From positions 584,001-648,000 of the forward strand of contig NW_024104413.1 in NCBI RefSeq assembly GCF_003945595.2: 64,000 bases of DNA, in the 5' to 3' direction. Made by a program: the position numbers and the translations under genes. The notes under the pieces are model-generated. The model saw nothing but the letters and a program-made list of their open reading frames with translations, searched no databases and had not been told where the DNA came from. Every line of letters begins with the position of its first letter. Positions within the stretch are counted from its first letter, which is position 1. Below, in pieces: positions 38,358 through 50,375 of this stretch. Source of the DNA: Pipra filicauda (Eukaryota > Chordata > Aves > Passeriformes > Pipridae).

Positions 38358-39373
38358 ACTATATTCCTTTAGTAATATTCTTGAATGAAAAATACACTGA
38401 GTGAAAATAACAATGAGATACAAATTAGTGTGGTGTTCATATAGGGTAACTGAATTACTTTTAAAAGTACCTGAGATGTCTAGATTTTTTTTTCTTATCA
38501 CGGATTTTTTTAACTCATCAGACTACAATTCCTACTCTGTGAGAATGTTCACAGAAACCTGTAAAGGAAGATGGAACGAGATACTTGATAGCAATATTTC
38601 TGCTCCCCGGAAGAGGAGGAGTATTTTTCCTGGAGTCTTTCTCCAGTCTCCATCACCAATAGTTAAGGCATGAAAATAGATTCAATAGTCCTCTGTTAAA
38701 ATAGTTGAATCTTGTACTGCAGTTGTGTGCCTGTTGTAAGAACAGAGAATATCTTATAGCAGAATATGATCACATCCCAGTGAATTTCTCTGTAAAGTTC
38801 TATAGCTTTTTAGCCAACTAAGTATTTTAACTCATGGAGTAACATCAAATACACAGCTGATTATTTTGTAGGATTACAGGTAATTAATTTTAAACTGTAT
38901 TATCCTAAAATATCCGTAAGGCAAAGATAAGTACTGTATTTAATTATGTGGATCCACAAAATTAAATCAGAAGTAGCAGAGAAGAATACCTATTAGCTAG
39001 GAAAATTTTTGTTTCCTATTGGTGGCTGACAACTTGGAAAACAATAGAGATTATTGAGACTCTCTGAGCAAAAGCCGTAAAGGTTCTTGCTTAGATTTTG
39101 GTAAGGTCGAGCAGCAAATTACAGCTTTGAATGTTTTAATTAATATCTAAGCCAGGTGCTTGTGTTGACTTCGATTTTGGATGTAAGACATTAGCGTTGG
39201 TGTTTTATACATGTAGCAATGCATAATTATATAGTAGTGTTATCTCTGTTCCTTTGAAATGGAGACATTTGAACCATTTCTGCCAAACTACTGCAACCTG
39301 CTCAGGAACTACTGGTATATACTTAGATATTTAACTTAAATGCCTGTGACACTGAACATGCTTGTGATACAAG

Positions 39374-39461
39374 TATTATCTATACAATATACATGTATAC
39401 ATATGTATTATCTATACAATATACATGTATACATATATATTATCTATACAATATACATGTA
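39374..39461. repeat. 32-bp tandem repeat, about 2.75 copies
   Basis: Units start at 39374, 39406 and 39438. Each begins TATTATCTATACAATATACA and includes the perfect palindrome ATACATGTAT or its start. The copies differ by a single base (ATATG versus ATATA), so the array is recent or homogenised. Confidence 0.92.
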
Positions 39462-42400
39462 AGACTGCTGTACAGAGATTTTCAGAGGGAATTTTGCAGT
39501 ACTCCTTAATTCTGCCCTATTTCAGAGCTCTTTGCTTGCCTGGTGCTTCTTTCTGGATCATTACAAGTGATTGCAGGGCCCCTATGGATTTTGGTGGTGC
39601 AGAATCAAGCAGATTGCAGATCAAGTGGTGCAGAATCAGAGGATCGTGCCATTTTCAGTACATGGAGGCCTTTCTGTCTCATTGACTAGAAATGCAATGC
39701 AATATGCATGCTGTCAGTGTGTTAAACGATTGGGAGGGGGAAGTGTGAAATTTATATTCTTTTGAAGTGTGCGCAGTGACTGGGGGGAAACTGGTTAGGT
39801 TTTCCAAGGTGGATGTGTTCAAAACCTTTATTTGATTTAAAACTTTCTCAGTAAAAAGGAGTACCAGTGCTATTTGTTATAGATCAGTCTTGGTTTCTCA
39901 GTGTTGATTTATCTGAACAGATCTGCGGACTTTGGAGTGCAGGAGCAGGAGGGTGCATGTGGCATCATGTACCTGCATCGTGCTCTTACAGTGGCAGCTC
40001 CATAAAGACAGCTGGTTGTGCTCTGCTTGGAGCATGAACTCAAGCACAGGCTGGCAATAACAACGATGCTGTTCTCTGAAAACAAGCCAATTTAAAATTC
40101 TAGTCAGAATAGGAGCAAAGTTAATGGAGGAGGCTTGAGGAATGCGCAAGATTAGGGGTTTTGTGGCCCTGTCCTCTATTTACACAGTTTTGTCTTTAAA
40201 TGGACATCTGGCCTCAGATCTTTGAAGAAGTAATTTCTGCACCCTGGATATTGGCAGTAGAGTAAAATATGTTGATTAGTTTTGCAACAGGCAAAGTAAA
40301 TTTCTACTACTGCTTGTAACAAGCAGAGCACGTCTGAAGAACTTGCTTTGTTTTTCTGCCAGTAGCTGTAACCACTGAAAGAAAAATGCTCCTCATGTTT
40401 TGAAAGCTAGATTGCCTTCCTGTGATATGATGCCAAAAAGAGTAAAAGCAGGTGAAACCTCAACATGCACTATTTTAAATTCAGTGTTTTCTAAAGCCTC
40501 TCTGAGAAGAAAGCACACTGCTGCTGTCAGGGTGGATTGCAGAAGCTCTTTTTACTTGTGGCTTCTGAATAATGGAAGCAGAGGGAGAAGTTCTTTTTTT
40601 GCTTATGAGCACAATGAGTTAAAAGTGCTTCAGCAGAAAGGAAATGAACTGTTGAAATAGCTACAGTTTAGTTAAACTTACAATTTACTAATGATGCCTG
40701 ATGTTTAGTATTTTAGTGAGATTTTATATCTCCTGTATACTGGTTGACATTCTTTTTGTTCTCAATATCTACATAGGTATTTTAAAATATGGCATGTTTC
40801 TAATGCTGGCAGTGAATCCTGTATAAACAAATATATTGTGTATCTAAAAGGTAACTGTTAATCAAACATTTGTCACCTTTAAAACTGGCTGGTGGATCTA
40901 GGGAATTTTTAACCAGAGAAGTGAAGATAATTGCCTGGACCTCTTTTAGAACAAGCTGTATTTGTTAATAGCAAAATTTCCAGTGTTTGAATTGGGAAAA
41001 TGAGCGTATTTCCTTTGAATTTAAAGCAGGATTACTTCTCTACTGAAATTACAGGGCTGGTAGACTACCACATATAATTCAACTGGTTATGTTATTCTTT
41101 CAGGCAGTGTGGATCTGATTCGCCTAAAAAGGACTGTCAGCTGATTTCATTGATTATTATTATTATTTTTAATCAGGCTTTATATACTATCCTCAAAACT
41201 GCACACAACTAATCTTAAATTTTGAGGTGTGGTGGTATTGGCAGAAATAGAGTTCATCATTCAAGTCAGTGAATCCAGCCAGTATAAAGTAAACATGTGT
41301 TTCCAGGGCTTATTTTATAATGAATGTGTGAAACCTGTATTGAATAGGTCCGAGCAGCCTTTTGAAAGGAAGCAGAGCAGCTCTGGGCACCGGGGAATCC
41401 TGAATGCTGCCATGTGGTGTTCTGGAGACTAAACAGAACCCCAGACTAGGTGCTGCAAGTCAGAAGATTCAATCTTAGATTTTCCCTGGGCCCATTTCAT
41501 CATTCCCAGTTATGCTGATGAGCTTGGATGGAAAGCAAATTCCTTTGAATGTTGCTTGTATAGTCTGTGTTTGTAAAAGTTGCTCATTCTTATCTCATGT
41601 TTTGAGAAGGGTGTGTGACTGTGGTGTGTGGAGAAGCGTAGCTGATGTTTAAGCAGTTGACTGTTGGTCAGTTCCTGATACACACCTTCTGACCCATGCA
41701 GGCAAAGTTCTCTGAGGATTATCAAACACAAGGATGCCACCTTGGTTCAGAAATCCCTGAGCTACAGGCTGTTGGCAGCCGGTAGGATCCACTCACTCAG
41801 CAGACATCACTGTGTATCTGTCCTGTGCTTATGCTCTTCCTTAGGATCTATGATCAGAGCCAGGCTTCTCTACTTGATGCACCTTGGCCTGACCCAAACT
41901 ATCTGATATTTTTAGCATCCTTGCATAGGTGAGGGACAAGCTTAACCCCTTCCCTGTTACATTTGTGTGCTTACTTGTTTGTTGCAATTTTTTTTTAAAT
42001 TTAAAATCCCAACTGTTTTTAAAATCCCACATTACCTCATTTATGCTTAAAAAAATCCTACACCACAATGTTTCTGTAAAAACTAACAAAGTGAAAATTC
42101 ATAGTACAAAGCCTCATGGTAACAATCATGTTATTCTATATTTTTATTCATTCTGTTGGTATAGTTATCTCAAAAATAAACAATAGTAATGCTGCTATTT
42201 TTATGCTGACCTTGAAACTTAAGCCATTCTCTGTCAGTTTGTTTTTAAGATGATGTTAAAATACTTAATCTCTTACAGACTCCGATTACCATTTAAATGT
42301 ATAGGTATTTAAAATTATCTAGTGTGCCAGGTAGCAATACTGGTTTATAGCTCTGTTAGGTAAATGGTATTTTTTTAAGGAGAAGATATGATGGTGCAAT

Positions 42401-43233
42401 TGTTCTTATAAGATATTTCTTCTGAAGGCTTAGAATTTTTTTTATAATACTCATCATAAAGCAAGATTTAAAAACTAAGTATGTTAATTGTGTGGAAGGT
42501 ATATAACCATAACTTTATTCTGACTTAGGCTTGCTTATCTACACTGTTAGATTTTTTTAAATTGTAGGTAGCTGATACACAAGTCAGATACTAGTGATGT
42601 ATTTTTTGAGCTGTTTGAAAAACTGATAGTACTTGCAAAAAAAATTTGGTCTGTGAGTTAACAAATTAAGAATGCAAACCATTGACTGGAAATCAAGATG
42701 TGAGATATGTTGAATGTTTCTTTCAGGTTTTCTGGTCCTTTTGTTTAGACTTAATTCTTCTAAAATGTGCATATTATTATTATTATTGTGGTGCCAGCTG
42801 TATGTCAACTGCTAGCAAATGATTCCTAAACACATGAGGAATAATGGACTCCTACCCTCTGTTGAGCAGGTCTTGCTTTTCCCACCCATTCATTTATGCA
42901 AAATACACTTACTGGTCTTTGAAAATGTTGACAGCAGTTCTTGACAGAGGATACATTTATATATGGCTTCTTATTGAGAAGGATAACATAAGTGAAACTC
43001 AGGTCTAAAATTAAGTGCTGCTGTGTCTGTGGATTTGTTTTGAAGTTATAAAGCACTTAAAGCACTTTGTTTTCAGGTGTTCATAGTCTTAAACTGCAAT
43101 ACTGAGGATTCTTGGTAACACTGGAGATGCTGCATGTCTCTTGAAAACACAGTTTGCTAAGTAGCTAAATGTTTGCTTCTAGACCTGCCTGATTCTTAAC
43201 ATCATGCAGAAGCTTAACTCCTTAATGACCGAG

Positions 43234-43808
43234 TGTTGTGGTTTAACCTCAGCTGACAACTCAGCCCCACACAGCCACTCCCCCCCCCCAGAGGGCTTGG
43301 GGAGAGAATCAGAAGAGTAAAAGTGAGAAAACTCATGGGTTGAGGTAAATACAGTTTAATAGGTAAAGCAAAAGCCACATACACAAGCAAAGCAGAACAA
43401 GGAATTAATTCAGCACTTCCCATGGGCAGGCAGGTGCTCAGCCATCCCCAGGACAGCAGGGCTCCATCACACATAGTGGTGACTTGGGAAGACAAATGCC
43501 ATCACTCCAAACATCCCCCTGTCCTCCTTCTTCCCTCAGCTTTATATAGTGAGCATGATGCCATGTGATCTGGGATATCCCTGGGTCAACTGGGGTCAGC
43601 TGTGTCCCCTCCCAATTCCTTGTGCACCCCAAGCCTCCTCACTGGTGGGGGGTACAAGAAGCAGAAAGGCCTTGGCTCTCTGTGAGCCCTGCTCAGCAAT
43701 AACAAAGCCATCCCTGGGTTATCAGACTGTTTTCATCACAAATCCAGAGCACAGCCCCATAGTAGCCACTGTGAAGAAAATTAACTCTATCCCAGCCAAA
43801 CCTGAACA
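43234..43808 (-). mobile_element. Solo LTR of an avian endogenous retrovirus, - orientation
   Basis: On the - strand the element starts TGTTCAGGTTTGGCTGGGAT at 43808 and ends GGTTAAACCACAACA at 43234, with terminal TG...CA. It has a TATA box (TATATAAA on the - strand, 43541-43548) and an ATTAAA polyadenylation signal (43355-43360). The flanks CCGAG (43229-43233) and CTGAG (43809-43813) look like a 5-bp target duplication with one CpG-type transition. It has no internal viral genes, so it is a solo LTR. It shares a block with the LTR at 7464 but differs over much of its length. A 10-C run lies near its 3' end (43280-43289). Confidence 0.87.
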
Positions 43809-44370
43809 CTGAGCTAAGTGTTCAAGGCAGGAAAGAGCCAACTTCTAATCCCTATTTCAGTGAGCGGGCTTCCAGATATCCGTGTTCTATATGTGATATT
43901 ACTATTTTTAATTAATTCTTTTATCTGACAATATAATGCTGTGAAACTCCTGCAGTACTCTTGTGCAGAATATTTTCCAGAATCTAGTTGAAGGATGGCA
44001 AATTGGTTTGCTAATTAAAGTCAAATTTGTGAATTAAAAAATTGAAATGACCAAATGTATCTAACTGTGGGTGACATTTTCACTCTAAGTAGATGGGGAG
44101 GGGGAAAGTTCCATTTTTGTGTGTGTTTTGGTTTATTTTGGGGCTTCACTGCAAGCATGTTTATCATTTGATACCCTACGTTTGCATGACTAATCTCAGA
44201 TTCAGGCATCAGCAGTCACATGTTCTGAATATGAATGCCAAATGCACTTTGAGTTACACAGTTGAAAGTACTCTGTGCCCTCAAGTTCTGGGTTTCTGCA
44301 CTAACAGTAAAAGCTTTTTAAAAATCTGTAACATCAGTGCCAAATGATGTGTGTATTTCTTCATTTTCAG

Positions 44371-45732
44371 GGATCTTCTTCAGACACTAACTGAGGATGA
44401 ACTGCACACACTGGAACGTAACCTCTGCATCTCTCAAGATGTAGATTTTCCTGTCAGAGCAGATCCTGAAGTACCCTCTGTCATTACACCAGTCTTAACT
44501 GCGACTTTGCCTCCTAAGGAACTTTCAGCAAAAGCTGAGAACACAGAGGCTGAGCTGGCTTGTTCGATGCAGTATGATGAACAGGAGCTGGAACAGCTGA
44601 ACAGGATGGTACACAGAGTCGGAGATGAAATGTCTTCTCTGCTTTCCCCTCCAAGCATCTGTCAGTCTCCAGCTCACAGACCTACCCTAAGAAATAGTTC
44701 TAGTACAGAAGCTTCACCGACACGGCACCATCTTGACAACTTAACCGATGAAGAGGACAGAGTGTTTTTTATGGATGACCTAGATGGAGCAGGAGAAGCT
44801 CTTGCTGGGTTGGATTCAGTAAGTGATACTTTTGCTTGGGTGAATAACCCTTGTCATGATTCAAAACAGAACCTGCAATATAGAGATGCTTTGCTGTATG
44901 AGAATGGCCATCAGACAGAGGAAACTTTGCTTTTAAAAGATGCTGAAAGTGACTTAAGCAATAATAACAATATTGAAGATGGAAAGCAGATGTCTGGCAT
45001 TTCAGTTCCAAATTCATGCAGCTGTCTGGAAGGTCCGGACTCACAGTTATACCTCAATGGCTGGGATGCGTATGGTGATGATGCAGAAACAGCAGAAGTG
45101 ATTGCTCACAGGACAGGGGGAATGAAAATATCTGCTACTGTAATATTCAATCCTAAATCTCCCTCTAGCTCAGAATCCCCAGTAACAACTCCAGAAGCAG
45201 CTATTAGTTGTGTTCCTGGATCCGCTCATCCATTAGCAAATGAGGAGGTGGATGAGTCCCATAAACTCAGTATAGCTACCACAAACTGTCTAATTAATTC
45301 CTGTGTGTGTTGTGGCAGCTGTGAAGACAGCAGGGAGGACGGTGTTGAAGGTTTAAAGACTAAACATTCTGCAGGAGGTGTTGTAAATGCTTCGTACACA
45401 TTAGTGAAGTCTAAGGAACTGGACCATGTAGATAACTTGGACAGTTCAGTCCCTGCACAGGAAACATTAAAACCTGAAACTTCTGCTTTGTTAGCAGAAA
45501 GAGACTTTGGCAGTGAAGAGCAAAAACTGCCAATCTCCTCTAAGTGCCTGGCACATTCCTCAGGTTCACAGGTAGGAGCAGAAAGTGACTCACAAGGAGA
45601 AGCAGAAAGCATCTCAAATCAGCAGAAGTGGGAGAAGAGAAAACAACTATGTGAGAAAAAAACGGACTACAACGAAGATGCTAGTAGTGAAAGGATGGCA
45701 AAGGAAGATGTAAAGTCAAGATCTAGTTCAAG
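44371..45732 (+). CDS. ZFYVE28: ZFYVE28 large coding exon (probably exon 8), linker region
   Basis: This 1362-nt exon, phase 2 in and phase 2 out, encodes about 454 residues (roughly 268-721 if exon 1 gives 13). The acceptor is TTCATTTTCAG, ending at 44370, and the donor GTAAGA starts at 45733. It opens with the end of the conserved domain ([20 protein letters not shown]), then becomes acidic, Ser-rich and probably disordered. Three conserved islands stand out: 44552-44653 ([16 protein letters not shown] onward, ending SSLLSPP), 45077-45163 ([17 protein letters not shown] followed by [12 protein letters not shown]) and about 45287-45343 (a CVCCGSC cluster then EDSRED). The first and second match human LST2 closely from memory, while the rest diverges. 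Asn-, Ser- and Glu-rich stretches fill the spaces. No FYVE finger is present. It is the longest ORF in the window and has no internal stop. Confidence 0.95.
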
Positions 45733-47148
45733 GTAAGAGCAACTTGCTGTCTTGGTAGTAATTTGCATGTACATAAGTTCCTGTATCCTTGTACTGTAGT
45801 GATTGGTGTATTATTAATTTTGATTTTGAAGATAATAGTGTGTTGCAGAATTAAGGAATTTATCCATATAATTTTTTAATGCAGATAGCTTTTTACTGGA
45901 CTTCAGCTGTTCTGCAAAACATTTGGAGGTCATCTGAATTTTAATCCTCTAATGTCTCTATATCATTGAAATCAATGTTACATTACCTGCTTAATGTATC
46001 CAAGAGGGCATTGCTGCTAAATGGTACCTGGATCGTTATTTCCATTGTACTTTGCTGTTTTATAGGAAAAGTGTGTCTGGCAGATACTAAAAAGTTAACT
46101 TCTGCATCACTGAATGGGATTACATTGGAATCTAAACACATTTTACCTTAGCTTCATTTGTGAGAACGGGGTTAATCTGATCATGGGCATGAGCATATTT
46201 GTGAATGTCTGTGCTGAAGGAGCCTAACAGAGTGCAGAAGAGCCTTTTAAACCTATTGGACCATTTCAGCCAAAGTTGATAAAAGAATAGTAGTCATGGA
46301 TTAAGGTTCTGCATATTTAATGACTATAAGGAACTTGATAACAGTGAGATAATAATACTTGTATTAAAGAAAATGCCATGCTTCAGCTCAGCTTTGATTA
46401 GACATTAGGGATCTTACACACATCAGCAGAAAACCTGACTTCGCTTTGGTTTACTGTTTTCGAGGATAACCTGTTTTGTATGAGTAATGACCTCAGTTTC
46501 CCTGAAGTATTAATATCGTGAAGCAGAGGAAAGAAATTAGAGATAAAATATTGTTGTTTCCTATATTTCTGTGACAGCTTTCTTTGTGCGTGTGTGATGC
46601 AGGATCTCTCATTTTGTTATGTTTACAGAGTTCACATAACACAGTGGAGGTAGCTTGAATCGTGAAACATAACAATATAAAGGCTGCAGAAATAAACATT
46701 TGTTTAATAACATACCAATTAAATTATGAAATATATTACCGGTAATGGAAATAGAATCAAGAGTTCTTTGGCCTCTTTGGAGTTAATTCCTATTACAGGT
46801 AAAATACAACTTAGTGTGCACAAAGCTCAAACTTTTCAGAAGGAATTTTATCTTTCTGATTATTCTGACTATTTGCTATGTTAGGTTTGCAAGCAAGGTC
46901 ATATTCAAGGCCTTACAACAGGGTTTCTGAATGGACTTAAGAAGTAATTCACAAATCCCTTTGACATTTCATGATTTTGCAACACTTCAAGTGGAATATT
47001 GCTTAAAAGTAATTACTGTATATTTAATTAGTTTCCTGATGAATCCTACATCATTTACTAAACTCTGACAGTTTATCTACTAATTTTTGCCTTGGGTAGG
47101 ATATTAAATGAAATTTGTGAGAACAAATCTGCAAAATATAATGAAATT

Positions 47149-47162
47149 ATATATATATATAT
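47149..47162. repeat. (AT)n microsatellite
   Basis: A short uninterrupted AT run within the intron. Confidence 0.85.
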
Positions 47163-47639
47163 GTCAGCTACTTTTTCAGCCTCCCATGTTTTGTGAATGT
47201 AATAACTTCTCCACTGATTTGTCCAGCTTCTATTAATAGTGTTTAAAAACTTTATCTGAGAATTGTCCTTTTACAGAGAGTTCTGTAAGTCTGTGTTCCT
47301 CTGTGTCCTTTTGTTTGCTTCGGGTTCCTGTCTGGCCTTTCCCACCTGTTGTGGTTTTGTAGAGCCTAAGTCACATTTTATCTATGTGGTTACTTTTTCA
47401 GATTGGAAAACTCACAGCCTGTTTGATGAGAAGTTGTCCAGACATTGACCATTCCTTTGGTCCTGCATTTTCTCTTGCTCCAAAGTGTTTTCAATTATAC
47501 AATTTCCTCTTAGCAATAAGTGAATCAGAACTACACTTACTCAAGATATGAGCAAACCATGGATGTGCACAGTGGCATAATTATTTTCTGTTGTTTTTCA
47601 ATGGTTCTTAGTGTTTGACTTTGGATTTTTTGTCAAGTG

Positions 47640-48420
47640 GTGTGCTGATGTTCTTTTTGAAGTTGTCTGTTAAAGCCCCAAGATGTTGCTTGTGACCTCA
47701 GAGGCTGTCATTCTATATCTGATGTTAAAATGGTTCTCCACATGTTTACCAGTTGAGTTGTGCCATTTTATTACCTGTTATTCAGACTTTAGGATCCTGA
47801 GCAGTTCTTCAGTCTGTTCTAGTTATCACCCTGAATAATTTTGCCTTGGTAGCAACCTTTCAGACCTCGTTGCTCTCCCTTTTTTTGCGGACTGTACATG
47901 AAAACAAAACTCCCAGGGTGCTAAAGAACTTCTGCAGTGATATCTCACTCTTCTGAAAAGTGCTTGTGTGTTAGCTTCTCCCTATTTGTGGTTAAGAACC
48001 ATTTATCCGTTTTGGGCCCTTCCCTCTTACACTGTAGCTCCTTAGTTTTCTTAAAAGCCTTTAGTGAGTTATTTTGACAGGACCTGTTTGGAAATCCAGA
48101 AGCTTGACAGCTGAATCACCATTCTTCACAAGCTTCTTGACCCATTCACAGAGCTCCCAAGAGGTTCCCTCTGCAGAAGTTATGTTACTTCTTCCCAGAC
48201 AGACCTTCATATTGTTGTCTACTTATTTTAGTTTTGATGTGTTCTGTTAAGTTGCTTGGTATGAAGATCAGGCTCACAGAACCAGAGTTGTTTGAATCTC
48301 CATGGAGTCCTTTTTATTTTTAGAGATTGCCACCTTTAGACTCTAAGCATCAAGAAAGTTTTAATAGAGAGGTTAATAATTCATCTCATTCATTCTTGAG
48401 TTCTCCTAAAACTCTTGGAT
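47640..48420 (-). mobile_element. Ancient CR1/L3-like LINE remnant
   Basis: The + strand keeps the order and scattered wording of the complement of an amniote CR1/L3 reverse transcriptase region. Examples are CCTTCCCTCTTACACTGTAG, CCTTTAGTGAGTTATTTTGA, GGAAATCCAGAAGC and GGTATGAAGATCAGGCTCAC. No frame is intact and divergence is high, so it is far older than the copy at 49340. The boundaries are rough and the family assignment is from pattern memory. Confidence 0.55.
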
Positions 48421-49339
48421 GAGTATTTCTGAATATTTTGTTAACAAATTAGTGGGATTTGTCTGTTTTCCCCGTAGCCTCTACCACAGTTACTTTGCTG
48501 ATTACTTCTAATTATCTGTATTTGTTACTGAGACTACAGTACATCTATTATTAATTGGCAAGTATTCCACCTTCACAGCAGTAAAGAAGTATGGATGGAG
48601 TTGTTTTGTTACTAGATTGTTGATGCTTTATTTGGAAGCATTCTAATATTAACTCCTTCGGTATATTCTGTGAAAGATGGAGATGCAGGAGATCTACTGA
48701 GTACTAGATTAAGAAATTATATATGTATAGGTCTTAGTTTTTTCTTATAGATACCTATATGTAGATTTGGTTCTTGCCTCTGAATCACTAGTCATGTTAT
48801 CAGTAAAAGAGAGAATTCAGTTATAAAACAGAACTTTGTGAACCTTTCCTTACTCATGCTGCCTGGGCAGTGACTAATCACTGTTTTTTGATGGTATTCT
48901 TAAATTGGAAGATCAAATTAGGCTTCTGTGACTGCTGCCTATTAAATGCTTATGAATGCCAACTTAACCATAGAGGAAATGTTGCAGGCAGTAGATTATT
49001 TTCAGAATGATGGCCCATTAGCTAGAACAATAAGCAGTCTAATTCACATGGAATAGATGCAGGATAGGCTCATTCATCAAACTGATAAATGTATTTACTT
49101 TCTAGTTACTGTAAGTCACCAACTAGAAGAAAATTTCCCTTGTCAGAATCAAGCAACTGTCAAATGTGTATGTTGTGGCACAAACTGCTTGTTTTGGTAG
49201 ATCAGTTGTTATACTATACAATATGACTTTATACATATAATGTCCCTTATCCAGACTGGTTTACCATAATAATCCTTAAATATCTGAAATAGCTGGAATT
49301 TCAGGCTCCTTTGTCTAGCCTCAAAACTCACTGGAGTTT

Positions 49340-50375
49340 AAAATAGCATCCACAGCTTCTCTGGGGTGAGTGCCTCACCACCCCACAGTAAAGAATTTCT
49401 TCCTAACATCTAATCAAAACCTACTCTCAGTTTGAAGGCATTCCCCCTTGTCCTGTCACTCCAGGTACTTGTAAAATGTCCCGCTCCATGTTTCTCGTGG
49501 GCTCCCTTCAGGGAGTGGAAGTCCACAATTAGGTCTCCCTAATTGTTCTCCAGGGTGGACAATCCCAGTTCTCTCAGCCTGTCTTCAAAGGAGAAGTGCT
49601 CCATCCCTCTGATCATCTTGATGACTCACCTCTGGACTTGTCATGCAGATGAATGTTCTTCCTGTCCTGAGGACCCCAGAGCTGGATGCAGGATTCCAGG
49701 TGGAGTCTCAACAGAGTGGAGTAGAGGGGCAGAATCGCCTCCCGTGCTCTGCTGGCCACACTGCTTTTGATACGTCAGGATATGTTTGGCTTTCAGGGCT
49801 GGCCGAGTCATGTCCAGCCTCTCATCCACCAGCACCCCCAAGTCCTTCTCAGCAGGGCTGCTCTTGATCTGTTCATCCCCCAGCCTGGATTGATACCAGG
49901 GGTTGCTCCGACCCAGGTGCAGCACCTTGCACTTGGCTGTGTTAAATCTCATGAGATTCCCATGGGCCATTTCTTGAGCTTGTCCAGGTCCCCCTGGATG
50001 CCATTCCATCCTTCAGGAGTGTCAACAGCACCACTCAGCTTGGTGTCAGCAAATATACTGAGGGTGCACTTGATCCCTTCATCTCTGTCATTAATGAAGA
50101 CATTAAATTACACTGGCCCCAAGATGGACCCCTGAGGGACATCACTTGTCACTGATGTCCATCAGGACTCTGAGCTACTGACCACTGGATTTGACTGTCC
50201 AGCCTATTTCTCATCCATCTAACAGTCACATTGAGTGCATCTCTCTCCAATTTAGAGTGAAGGATGCTGTGGGGGACGGTGTCAAAGGCTTTGCAGAAGT
50301 CCAGATAAATTACATCTGTAGCCCATCCCTTGTCCACTGACAAGGAGTAGTCACTCTGTCATAGGAGGCCATCAC
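49340..50375 (-). mobile_element. CR1 LINE fragment with reverse transcriptase motifs
   Basis: On the - strand, 50343-50149 encodes [20 protein letters not shown], a hallmark of the CR1 reverse transcriptase. Further along are a GSILGP stretch, a damaged catalytic loop (FADTKLSG, one Asp short of FADDTKLSG) and [19 protein letters not shown] (within 50009-49641). The 3' part runs to about 49340 and lacks a clean CR1 terminus. Frame breaks show it is inactive. It is about 1 kb long, the longest CR1 copy here. Confidence 0.88.

Larger units (their letters stand above)
36582..44370 (+). other. ZFYVE28: ZFYVE28 intron body, 7.8 kb, GC-AG type
   Basis: This is the remainder of the intron that starts with the GC donor at 36576 and ends TTTTCAG at 44370. 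It contains an (AT)n run near 38339-38357, a 32-bp tandem repeat (39374-39461), (ATT)n near 41153-41167 and 42773-42787, and an antisense solo LTR (43234-43808). No other gene is seen. Confidence 0.85.

Noticed and set aside
49641..50343. Open frames with reverse transcriptase motifs read as a host gene
   Set aside because: They are CR1 LINE remnants with frame breaks and a damaged catalytic loop.
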